Source: JBEEMU01 sp043778315 (GTDB taxonomy: Bacteria > Bacteroidota > Bacteroidia > Chitinophagales > Saprospiraceae). Taken from it: a stretch of 8,966 nt of DNA. The stretch lies in the NCBI GenBank assembly GCA_043778315.1, contig JAYWGJ010000081.1, forward strand, positions 1 through 8,966, given 5' to 3'. Under the pieces are notes generated by a model. The model saw only the letters and a program-made list of their open reading frames with translations, did no database searches and was not told the DNA's origin. This document shows, in pieces, positions 1-5,984 of this stretch. Every line of letters starts with the position of its first letter. Positions within the stretch are counted from its first letter, which is position 1. The translations under genes and the position numbers were made by a program.

Positions 1-1186
1 GTTGTAACAAAAGTAATAAGAAACAATTTTGAAAGCAAGTTACAACCTACGTCGTTAGCTATCATAACTTTAAATGGTTGTAACAAAAGTAATAAGAAAC
101 AATTTTGAAAGCAAGTTACAACTCCGCTTGGTGATTATATTTTTGCCTTTTAGTTGTAACAAAAGTAATAAGAAACAATTTTGAAAGCAAGTTACAACAG
201 CCGCCGTACTTGTACTTTTTGGTCGCGTGTTGTAACAAAAGTAATAAGAAACAATTTTGAAAGCAAGTTACAACATGTGACGGTGGATATAGCTAAACGC
301 TATAGTTGTAACAAAAGTAATAAGAAACAATTTTGAAAGCAAGTTACAACCACCCACCGCAAGTACATTGAGCCGTTTTTGCTGTAACAAAAGTAATAAG
401 AAACAATTTTGAAAGCAAGTTACAACAGCCAACACTGATTAAGGAGCAATTCGGTGGTTGTAACAAAAGTAATAAGAAACAATTTTGAAAGCAAGTTACA
501 ACTGATGTAGGCATCTACCGCGTCGGCGATGCGTTGTAACAAAAGTAATAAGAAACAATTTTGAAAGCAAGTTACAACACACCAGGCACCGAAGGCGAGT
601 ACAAGCTCGTTGTAACAAAAGTAATAAGAAACAATTTTGAAAGCAAGTTACAACTGCTTGCTATTGCTATCCGTACCTCAATATGTTGTAACAAAAGTAA
701 TAAGAAACAATTTTGAAAGCAAGTTACAACTCATCGTAGTCATTACCGTAGATGCTTTTTGTTGTAACAAAAGTAATAAGAAACAATTTTGAAAGCAAGT
801 TACAACAGCCAGCACTGATTAAGCAAAATTTCGTTGGTTGTAACAAAAGTAATAAGAAACAATTTTGAAAGCAAGTTACAACTGAAATACGATATTACGG
901 TAGTAATTACCGGTTGTAACAAAAGTAATAAGAAACAATTTTGAAAGCAAGTTACAACTAACAACAAAGGCGCGTCACGGCTTGGTTCGTTGTAACAAAA
1001 GTAATAAGAAACAATTTTGAAAGCAAGTTACAACTGGAGCTTCACGCCGTAGCCAGCCTCGATGGTTGTAACAAAAGTAATAAGAAACAATTTTGAAAGC
1101 AAGTTACAACTATTTGTCCATAATGGATAATCAGCTTTGTGTTGTAACAAAAGTAATAAGAAACAATTTTGAAAGCAAGTTACAAC
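1..1186 (-). CRISPR. CRISPR array, probable type II-C, 16 repeats and 15 spacers, truncated at left edge
   Basis: Sixteen 46-nt repeats start every 76 nt at 1, 77, 153, 229, 305, 381, 457, 533, 609, 685, 761, 837, 913, 989, 1065 and 1141, separated by fifteen spacers that are all exactly 30 nt. On the plus strand the repeat begins GTTGTAAC and ends GTTACAAC, an 8-bp inverted repeat. All copies look identical except the one at 381, where T at 382 is C. Repeat length, spacer length and the minus-strand start GTTGTAACTTGCTTTC resemble type II-C arrays of Bacteroidota (recalled, not searched). The minus strand is chosen as transcribed because only that orientation puts a Bacteroidota promoter inside each repeat and matches the II-C repeat 5' end. 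The window opens on base 1 of a repeat, so more units may lie to the left. Neither cas genes nor a tracrRNA anti-repeat is visible; they would have to lie outside the window. Certain as a CRISPR array, less sure of type and strand. Confidence 0.97.
1148..1178 (-). promoter_or_regulatory. Repeat-embedded promoter (example in the rightmost repeat)
   Basis: Read on the minus strand, the repeat holds TTG at repeat bases 9-11, then 20 nt, then TACTTTTG at bases 32-39. This fits the Bacteroidota housekeeping consensus (TTG or TTTG at -33, TAnnTTTG at -7). Transcription would start about 4 to 8 nt beyond the box, at the very end of the repeat or the first bases of the next spacer. The same element occurs in all 16 repeats; the variant at 381 lies outside both boxes. 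Promoters inside repeats are known for type II-C arrays in Neisseria and have been suggested for other II-C systems. Activity here is inferred from sequence only. Confidence 0.6.
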
Positions 1187-1243
1187 GGTACGCGCATTTG
1201 CAGGATTAAGGCGGTTTTTATTTTTATTCATAATCCGCTTCCC

Positions 1244-2791
1244 CTACACCCACACCGCAAAAATCGCTTTATCATTGATTACGATTTCCTCCGACTGCCA
1301 TTCTTTGATTTCCGAATGGTCGAATATGAGTAAATAGCCTTCGGTTAAGTTTTGGCGGTCTAGATAATCGGCGAGTTGAACGAGTCCTTTTTCGTGCGCT
1401 TTTTGTCCGCGCCACAATTTCAGTTCTGCCACATATTTATTGTTTAAATGTGTGATAACGACATCGAGGCGTTTTTCGTCGGAGATTTGCGGCTCTTTAA
1501 AATCGTAGCCCGAGCCGTTGATGATTGGTTTTAGGAATGCCAAAAATACCAACCGACCGTTTTTTTCTAAAAAATCGCGGTCTTTGCTGCTGTATTCTTT
1601 TTTCATAAACGCTTGGAAACCAAGCATGACGGCTTGCATATTGAGCGAATTATCGTTATTTTTGTAAGCAGAGCCAGCATCTAATCGTTTTACATTTTTT
1701 TGCAAAACCTTAACCGACATATATTCCACTAATATTTGGCTATAAATGCGATTATGTATTTTCAACCCGTTCTTATTCACAAAAATACCATATAAAACGC
1801 CGAGTTTTACAACAGGATTTGTAATACTAAACGGAAAAGAAGTACTGTCGATGGCAACATCATAGACTAAATCATACAATTCGGGGTTGTTTTCTATGTT
1901 TTTAGTTAAGCTATCAAAATTTGTATTTTCTTCTTGCACCAATTCACGAACTGCCATTTCTACGTCTTGTTCCGTCCACTCATCGTGTTTTAAAAAGTCC
2001 TCGTCGAGCATTTTGCATAATTTACTCACCAAAAACGGATAGCCCGAAGTATAGTAAAATAAAGCGTCTGCAATCTTTTGTGGGTTCATTTGCACCTTTT
2101 TATCCGCAGCGTACTCCACCAACATCGGGACGATTTCGTGCGGATTTAAGTTCATATCTACTTTGTAGTCGGCGGCAATATTCCAAGGCGAATTGTATTT
2201 TTGCTCTTCGTCGGGACGGATTTTCAGCTTCAAAGTTTTCACATCATGCACACCTGCGAGTACAATCGAGTGAAACGTTTTTATTCTATCTTGCATCAAA
2301 TATTTATTGCGCAACATCGCTAAAAAATTGATAAACAACTGATTATTGCTGCTTTTATCCACTTCGTCAATCAAAACAACGACTTTTTTTTCCGTTGCCA
2401 AAGTTAGTTTTGTAATCGCTTTTGATAAACTATCAAGACTATCAACTTCTTTTGCCAATTGTTGTAAAATAGGTAAAAAATCTTGGTGCAAAACCTCCGC
2501 CTGCTCTATCAACAAGCCTAAGAATCCAGGTGCAAAAATCTTTTCATCATTAAATATAGCATCGCCGATGCCTTCAAAACTGATATTGAACACAAGGTAA
2601 TCGGCTCGTTTCATCAATGCCGCTTCTAAAGTATAAAGCATCGTCGTTTTGCCGTATTGACGCGGACGATTGATAGTAAAATATTTGTTTTTTTCTACTA
2701 ATTCAATAGTAGAAACCAATTTGTGACTAATATCAGCCATATAATGCTGGTTCGGGCGACAAGTTCCCGTAATATTAAATTCTTTTTGCAT
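1244..2791 (-). CDS. AAA-type ATPase with C-terminal PD-(D/E)XK nuclease-like domain
   Basis: This 515-residue cytoplasmic protein belongs to the ATPase plus nuclease-like family that is greatly expanded in Bacteroidota and has no settled function. The N-terminus (FNITGTCRPNQHYM) is typical of the family. A P-loop variant, RPRQYGKTT, lies at residues 42-50; Walker B is VVVLIDEVD at 137-145 with D142 and E143; the family segment SIVLAGVHDVK follows. The C-terminal domain shows the PD-(D/E)XK set: D443 in RLDVVI, E456 and K458 in AELKLW, and Q472 in LVQLADYL. The protein ends IFAVWV, as usual for the family, so it appears complete. The ATG is at 2791, about 24 nt below the expected start of transcription from a TATCTTTG box; no Shine-Dalgarno site is obvious, which is normal in this phylum. 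The stop is 57 nt from the CRISPR array, and no terminator lies between, so read-through is possible. Domain calls are firm; a defence or mobile role is guesswork. Confidence 0.93.
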   Translation of the reverse strand: MQKEFNITGTCRPNQHYMADISHKLVSTIELVEKNKYFTINRPRQYGKTTMLYTLEAALMKRADYLVFNISFEGIGDAIFNDEKIFAPGFLGLLIEQAEVLHQDFLPILQQLAKEVDSLDSLSKAITKLTLATEKKVVVLIDEVDKSSNNQLFINFLAMLRNKYLMQDRIKTFHSIVLAGVHDVKTLKLKIRPDEEQKYNSPWNIAADYKVDMNLNPHEIVPMLVEYAADKKVQMNPQKIADALFYYTSGYPFLVSKLCKMLDEDFLKHDEWTEQDVEMAVRELVQEENTNFDSLTKNIENNPELYDLVYDVAIDSTSFPFSITNPVVKLGVLYGIFVNKNGLKIHNRIYSQILVEYMSVKVLQKNVKRLDAGSAYKNNDNSLNMQAVMLGFQAFMKKEYSSKDRDFLEKNGRLVFLAFLKPIINGSGYDFKEPQISDEKRLDVVITHLNNKYVAELKLWRGQKAHEKGLVQLADYLDRQNLTEGYLLIFDHSEIKEWQSEEIVINDKAIFAVWV

Positions 2792-2819
2792 CTTTTTATT
2801 GATTTTCTAATTTCTTTTA

Positions 2820-2827
2820 CAAAGATA
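2820..2827 (-). promoter_or_regulatory. Probable -7 box of the ATPase-nuclease gene
   Basis: On the minus strand these bases read TATCTTTG, an exact match to the Bacteroidota -7 consensus TAnnTTTG, and end 28 nt before the ATG at 2791. No TTG sits at the ideal 19-20 nt upstream; the nearest is about 14 nt away, so the -33 element is weak. Confidence 0.55.
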
Positions 2828-2900
2828 CGGATTTTATTGCGCAATAGGTTTATGTTTAGGAATTAAGCGTAATTATCTGGAACGGAAAAAAGTAGTTTTA

Positions 2901-2965
2901 TCATATTTTATCTCGACGAAACAGCGTTTCGTCATATTTCATCTCACCGAAGTAGCGTTTAGTCG
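2901..2965. repeat. Diverged direct duplication of about 31 nt, with a hairpin in the first copy
   Basis: Two adjacent copies start at 2901 and 2932, each beginning TCATATTT. Over their first 29 bases I count 24 identities, with differences at copy positions 9, 15, 16, 21 and 22. The first copy also contains a perfect 8-bp inverted repeat, GACGAAAC (2915-2922) and GTTTCGTC (2926-2933), around a 3-nt loop; it is degraded in the second copy. There is no open frame of note and no T-run making it a terminator. Function unknown. Confidence 0.6.
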
Positions 2966-2990
2966 TACAGATACCTCACATTCCTCGAAC

Positions 2991-3022
2991 AAAAAACAGC
3001 TACACTATATATAGTGTAGCTG
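2991..3022 (-). terminator. Intrinsic terminator, minus strand
   Basis: Bases 2997-3022 form a perfect 26-nt palindrome beginning CAGCTACACTATA. It can fold as an 11-bp stem with a TATA loop. On the minus strand it is followed by six T residues (2991-2996), the classic arrangement. It lies 22 nt beyond the stop of the open frame at 3045-3182 and would end a transcript coming from that side. It cannot serve the ATPase-nuclease gene, which starts further left. Confidence 0.75.
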
Positions 3023-3044
3023 CTCGCTGCGGCTTCGTTGCCCT

Positions 3045-3182
3045 TCACCTGACCGTATCTAACAGCCAGCCGCAATTATCCACCGCATCATAATATAAAA
3101 AATATAAAGTTTTGTGACGCTCCGCCAAGTTAAACTCGTATGTCTGTGTCCGCTTTGTAGCATAAAGATAAGCGATTATTTT
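3045..3182 (-). pseudogene. Possible 3' remnant of a lost protein gene
   Basis: On the minus strand an open frame of 45 codons runs from just after an in-frame TAA (3183-3185) to TGA at 3045-3047. It has no ATG, and the first usable alternative (TTG, codon 19) would leave only 27 residues. The predicted residues look like a folded protein's end: YEFNLAERHKTLYFLYYDAV, then DNCGWLLDTVR and the stop. A good terminator follows 22 nt later, the usual arrangement at the end of a gene. I do not recognise the family. The best reading is the C-terminus of a gene whose front was deleted or replaced by the sequence holding the candidate RNA to its right. A chance open frame of this length is quite possible. 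Confidence 0.35.
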
Positions 3183-3243
3183 TTAGTGGTAAGGAATTTA
3201 GTAATCTTTTTTTAAAATAATTATAATAGTCAAAAAAGTACAA

Positions 3244-3251
3244 TATCTTTG
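3244..3251 (+). promoter_or_regulatory. -7 box of the candidate small RNA
   Basis: The sequence TATCTTTG matches the Bacteroidota -7 consensus exactly. It lies in AT-rich DNA immediately before a GC-richer segment without an open frame. The expected transcription start is about 3256-3259. No TTG lies at the ideal distance upstream, so the -33 box is poor. Confidence 0.5.
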
Positions 3252-3255
3252 CGTC

Positions 3256-3430
3256 ATAGCCGGCAATACGTTCGGTTCATGTTCGGAGGGGCGGGTATCC
3301 TACGGACCTCATCATAGGCGGAAAAGCAGTACTGCTTTTCCTCTGTTTTTTGTTGTAGTAATTACCGCAACCTTTATGTATTACCTGCCACAAAAGACGC
3401 GCTACTTCGGTAATGCGTCTTTTGTTATTT
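3256..3430 (+). ncRNA. Candidate structured small RNA, about 90 or 175 nt (possibly 6S-like)
   Basis: A GC-rich segment with no open frame follows a TATCTTTG box in AT-rich surroundings and contains two strong hairpins (3320-3341 and 3390-3425). If the first hairpin terminates, the RNA is about 90 nt; if it is an internal stem, the RNA ends near 3430 and is about 175 nt, close to 6S RNA length. GGCGGGTA (3290-3297) can pair with TACCTGCC (3382-3389) over 8 bp with one G-U pair, which favours the longer form. The signal recognition particle RNA loop, tmRNA and RNase P core motifs are absent. The Bacteroidota 6S-Flavo motif is the known family I would test first, but I cannot confirm its consensus by eye. 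The alternative is a long leader of the peptidase gene, though a TATCTTTA box just before that gene argues against this. Confidence 0.45.
3320..3351 (+). terminator. Terminator-like hairpin inside or at the end of the candidate RNA
   Basis: Bases 3320-3341 are a perfect inverted repeat, GGAAAAGCA and TGCTTTTCC around GTAC. Four bases (TCTG) and then six T residues (3346-3351) follow. The T-run is slightly displaced from the stem, so termination may be partial. Confidence 0.6.
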
Positions 3431-3431
3431 T
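3390..3431 (+). terminator. Second terminator-like hairpin after the candidate RNA
   Basis: ACAAAAGACGC (3390-3400) pairs perfectly with GCGTCTTTTGT (3415-3425) across a 14-nt loop, followed by the T-rich TATTTTA. The 11-bp stem is strong but the T-run is broken by an A. It could end the longer form of the candidate RNA and insulate the peptidase gene. Confidence 0.5.
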
Positions 3432-3503
3432 AGCACAATAAATTTCGAGTTAGGATAGTAGTAAGTTCCTGTGCGGTTTTTTTTATAAACAAAAAAAATC
3501 CCC

Positions 3504-3511
3504 TATCTTTA
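3504..3511 (+). promoter_or_regulatory. Probable -7 box of the M3 peptidase gene
   Basis: TATCTTTA matches 7 of 8 positions of the Bacteroidota -7 consensus. It overlaps the upstream ATG at 3511, so a transcript started here (about 3516-3519) could not use that ATG. This supports 3547 as the real start, with a leader of roughly 30 nt. Confidence 0.45.
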
Positions 3512-3546
3512 TGGCTCAAAATAATCTTTTTAACCAATATAATTGT

Positions 3547-5787
3547 ATGAAAAATTCAATATTACAATGTGGCGCGCTGCTGCTGCTGGCGGGTGTGTCG
3601 GCTTCGTTCGCGCCTATTCCCAAATCCAAAAAAATGCCTAAATCCAACAAAATCACCGCTCCGACTGCCGAAACTAATCCGCTATTGGCGAAATGGGACG
3701 GCGCGAATAACGGTACGCCGCCCTTCGATAAGGTGAAAGTGGCGGATTTCAAACCCGCTATTTTGTTGGCGATGGCGGAAGATAGCACCGAAGTAGCGGC
3801 GATAACGGCGAATAAAGACGCGGCTACTTTCGAGAATACCGTAGCGGCGATGGAGCGCACAGGACGCACGTTGTCGCGGGTGCGCGCTATCTACGATATA
3901 TGGTCGTCGAATATGAACAGCCCCGAGTTTGAGGCGGTAGAAACCGAAATGGAACCGCTTTTTGCTGCTTTTTATGATAAAATATCGCAAAATTTGGCTT
4001 TATTTCAACGCATCGAGACGGTTTATAATTCGCCTGCAAAGGCAAAACTCACCGCCGAACAACAACGTCTGACGTGGCGATATTATATGAATTTTGTTTT
4101 GGCTGGTGCCAAATTAGACACCAAAACAAAGGCGCGGGTATCTGAAATCAATCAGTCGCTGGCTGGCAAATTTGCGAAGTTTAGCCAAAACCTACTCGCC
4201 GACGAAAGCGAACGCTATGTGGCGTTGGCAACCGAAAAAGATTTGGGCGGCTTGTCGCAAGGACAAAAAGACGCTGCCGCAGGCGCGGCGACGGGCAAAA
4301 AAGTGAACGGCGTGGTGGGCGTGATTAGCAATACGCGGTCATCGGTCGACCCGTTTCTGACGTACTCCGACAACCGCGAACTCCGCGAAAAAGTATGGCG
4401 AATGTTCATCAATAGAGGCGATAACGGCGATAAACACGATAATAACGCAGGTATTGCGGAGATATTGCAGTTGCGCGCCGAACGCGCAAAGCTGTTAGGC
4501 TACCCGACACACGCACATTGGCGGTTAGACAATACGATGGCGAAAAAACCCGAAAACGCCATGAAATTGATGGAATCGGTGTGGACACCTGCCGTAGCTC
4601 GGGTGAAAGAGGAGGTTGCGGATATGCAAAAACTGGCCGACAAAGAGGGCGCGAAACTCACGATTGAGCCTTGGGACTACCGTTATTACGCCGAAAAAGT
4701 GCGCAAAGACCGCTACGACTTAGATCAAAACGAGGTAAAACCGTATTTGCAGCTAGAGAAACTCCGCGAAGGAATGTTTTGGGTGGCAGGCGAATTGTTC
4801 GGTCTGAGCTTCACGCAAGTGACCGACGTGGCAGTGTATCACCCCGACGTGCGCGTTTGGAAAGTAAGCAATAAAGCGACAGGCAAGCAAGTTGGCTTGT
4901 GGTTTTTTGACCCGTATGCACGGGCGGGCAAACGCTCAGGCGCCTGGATGAACGCGTACCGCGACCAGTATAATATGGACGGCGCAGCCGTAACGACCAT
5001 TGTTTCCAATAATTCTAACTTTATAAAAGGCAAGCCAAACGAGCCGATTTTGATTTCGTGGGACGATGCGCGCACGCTATTCCACGAGTTTGGTCACGCG
5101 CTACACGGTTTATGCTCGAGCGTAAATTACCCTACGCTGTCGGGAACGTCGGTCGCGCAGGACTATGTGGAATTTCCGTCGCAGCTATTGGAGCGGTGGC
5201 TTTCTACGCCAGAGGTGTTGCAACACTACGCTTTGCACTACCAAACGGGCGCGCCGATTCCGCAAAAATTGGTAGATAGAATAAAAAATGCCGCTAAGTT
5301 TAACCAAGGTTTTAGTACCGTAGAAGCGGTGTCGAGCGCGTTGGTCGATATGAAATTGCACCTTGCAGGTTCGGAGAAAATAGACCCCGATGCGTTCGAG
5401 AAAAAAACACTCGCCGAACTCGGTATGCCGAAAGAAATAGTGATGCGTCACCGCACGCCACAGTTCGGTCACGTCTTCTCGAGCGACGGCTACTCGGCAG
5501 GTTATTACAGCTACTTATGGGCAGATGTATTGAGCGCGGACGCTTACGAAGCCTTCACTTCGGCAGGCGGCGCGTATGACAAAGCAGTAGCTAAACGACT
5601 GTTAGACAACGTGTTCAGCGTGGGCAACACAACCGACCAAGCGGCAGCGTATCGCGCATTCAGAGGCAAAGACCCGAATAGCGACGCGCTGATGCGCACA
5701 CGCGGGTTCACCGCAACGGCTTTCGCAAAAGCTCCCGCAAAAACGAAAAAAGCGAAGAAGGAGAAGAAAGCGAAAGCGAAAAAGTAA
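3547..5787 (+). CDS. Exported M3-family zinc metallopeptidase (peptidyl-dipeptidase Dcp / oligopeptidase type)
   Basis: From the ATG at 3547 the product has 746 residues, usual for Dcp-like enzymes plus a leader. The frame is open back to an ATG at 3511, but that overlaps the predicted promoter, and only the start at 3547 puts a signal peptide at the N-terminus (MKNSILQCGALLLLAGVSAS, then FAP). The zinc site is HEFGH at residues 513-517, with the third ligand E542 in DYVEFPSQ, the spacing typical of family M3. The substrate-side segment GYSAGYYSYLWADVLSADAY is also present. M3 enzymes cleave short peptides; Dcp removes C-terminal dipeptides. The signal peptide places this one in the periplasm, where it would trim peptides during nutrition or turnover, whereas E. 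coli Dcp is usually described as cytoplasmic. The last 20 residues are a lysine and alanine-rich tail (AKTKKAKKEKKAKAKK) outside the catalytic fold. Single gene, ended by the hairpins at 5796-5894. Family is certain, exact specificity is not. Confidence 0.95.
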   Translation: MKNSILQCGALLLLAGVSASFAPIPKSKKMPKSNKITAPTAETNPLLAKWDGANNGTPPFDKVKVADFKPAILLAMAEDSTEVAAITANKDAATFENTVAAMERTGRTLSRVRAIYDIWSSNMNSPEFEAVETEMEPLFAAFYDKISQNLALFQRIETVYNSPAKAKLTAEQQRLTWRYYMNFVLAGAKLDTKTKARVSEINQSLAGKFAKFSQNLLADESERYVALATEKDLGGLSQGQKDAAAGAATGKKVNGVVGVISNTRSSVDPFLTYSDNRELREKVWRMFINRGDNGDKHDNNAGIAEILQLRAERAKLLGYPTHAHWRLDNTMAKKPENAMKLMESVWTPAVARVKEEVADMQKLADKEGAKLTIEPWDYRYYAEKVRKDRYDLDQNEVKPYLQLEKLREGMFWVAGELFGLSFTQVTDVAVYHPDVRVWKVSNKATGKQVGLWFFDPYARAGKRSGAWMNAYRDQYNMDGAAVTTIVSNNSNFIKGKPNEPILISWDDARTLFHEFGHALHGLCSSVNYPTLSGTSVAQDYVEFPSQLLERWLSTPEVLQHYALHYQTGAPIPQKLVDRIKNAAKFNQGFSTVEAVSSALVDMKLHLAGSEKIDPDAFEKKTLAELGMPKEIVMRHRTPQFGHVFSSDGYSAGYYSYLWADVLSADAYEAFTSAGGAYDKAVAKRLLDNVFSVGNTTDQAAAYRAFRGKDPNSDALMRTRGFTATAFAKAPAKTKKAKKEKKAKAKK

Positions 5788-5795
5788 TCGACCTT

Positions 5796-5841
5796 CGGAT
5801 TTTAACCCGCACTCATATTATTTTGTACGCGTTAAAATCCG
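5796..5841. repeat. Inverted repeat downstream of the peptidase gene
   Basis: CGGATTTTAAC (5796-5806) and GTTAAAATCCG (5831-5841) are perfect 11-bp complements around a 24-nt loop, starting 8 nt after the stop codon. Neither side has a T-run, so it is not a standard terminator. It may protect the 3' end of the mRNA or help the terminator that follows. Confidence 0.6.
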
Positions 5842-5855
5842 CACGCCGTTATAAA

Positions 5856-5894
5856 AAAAATCTCCAACTTGCAGGGCGCAGGTTGGAGATTTTT
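5856..5894. terminator. Strong bidirectional terminator between convergent genes
   Basis: Bases 5856-5872 and 5878-5894 form a 17-bp stem (core AATCTCCAACTTGC) with one G-T wobble and an AGGGC loop. Adenines from 5853 and thymines up to 5895 give a T-run on both strands. It ends the peptidase transcript on the plus strand and the small nuclease-like gene on the minus strand. Confidence 0.85.
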
Positions 5895-5927
5895 TGTATT
5901 TAGTGGTCGCATAATCTATGTTATTTT

Positions 5928-5984
5928 TTATTGATACAATAAGTCCATTTTTTCGCGCAAGTATTCCAACACAGCGAAAAGGTC
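5928..5984 (-). pseudogene. Out-of-frame C-terminal piece of the small nuclease-like gene
   Basis: After the TGA that closes the main frame, the +1 frame is open for 18 codons and reads DLFAVLEYLREKMDLLYQ, an amphipathic helix-like end, before TAA at 5928-5930. It joins the main frame if one T of the run at 5985-5990 is skipped. The terminator stem begins 33 nt further on, a more usual distance than from the premature TGA. Confidence 0.55.

Noticed and set aside
1..1186. Type VI-B or type I array
   Set aside because: The repeat is 46 nt, longer than usual for those types (about 36 nt or less), and its minus-strand start resembles Bacteroidota type II-C repeats.
1187..1216. A sixteenth spacer after the last repeat
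   Set aside because: The 30 nt after the repeat have spacer length only by choice of end; no repeat or degenerate repeat follows, so this is flanking sequence.
1028..1231. 67-codon minus-strand frame starting MNKNKNRLNPANAR
   Set aside because: It starts 12 nt after the ATPase stop but runs through two CRISPR repeats and their spacers, so most of it is array sequence. A chance frame is the simplest reading, though its first 15 codons could be the front of an old gene cut by the array.
1921..2600. Plus-strand open frames of 136 and 84 codons
   Set aside because: They lie antisense inside the well-supported ATPase-nuclease gene and have no recognisable protein features.
2997..3022. Perfect palindrome as a protein-binding operator or mobile-element end
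   Set aside because: No matching second copy or target-site duplication is seen, and the adjoining T-run on the minus strand explains it as a terminator.
1187..3510. tracrRNA anti-repeat for the array
   Set aside because: I looked on both strands for matches to GAAAGCAAGTTACAAC outside the array. The only resemblances (TTTTACAAC near 1804-1814, GTTGTAGTAAT near 3352) are short and lack the rest of the anti-repeat.
3516..5472. Several open frames of 65-117 codons on either strand
   Set aside because: All overlap the M3 peptidase gene, whose motifs and codon use leave no doubt about the real frame.
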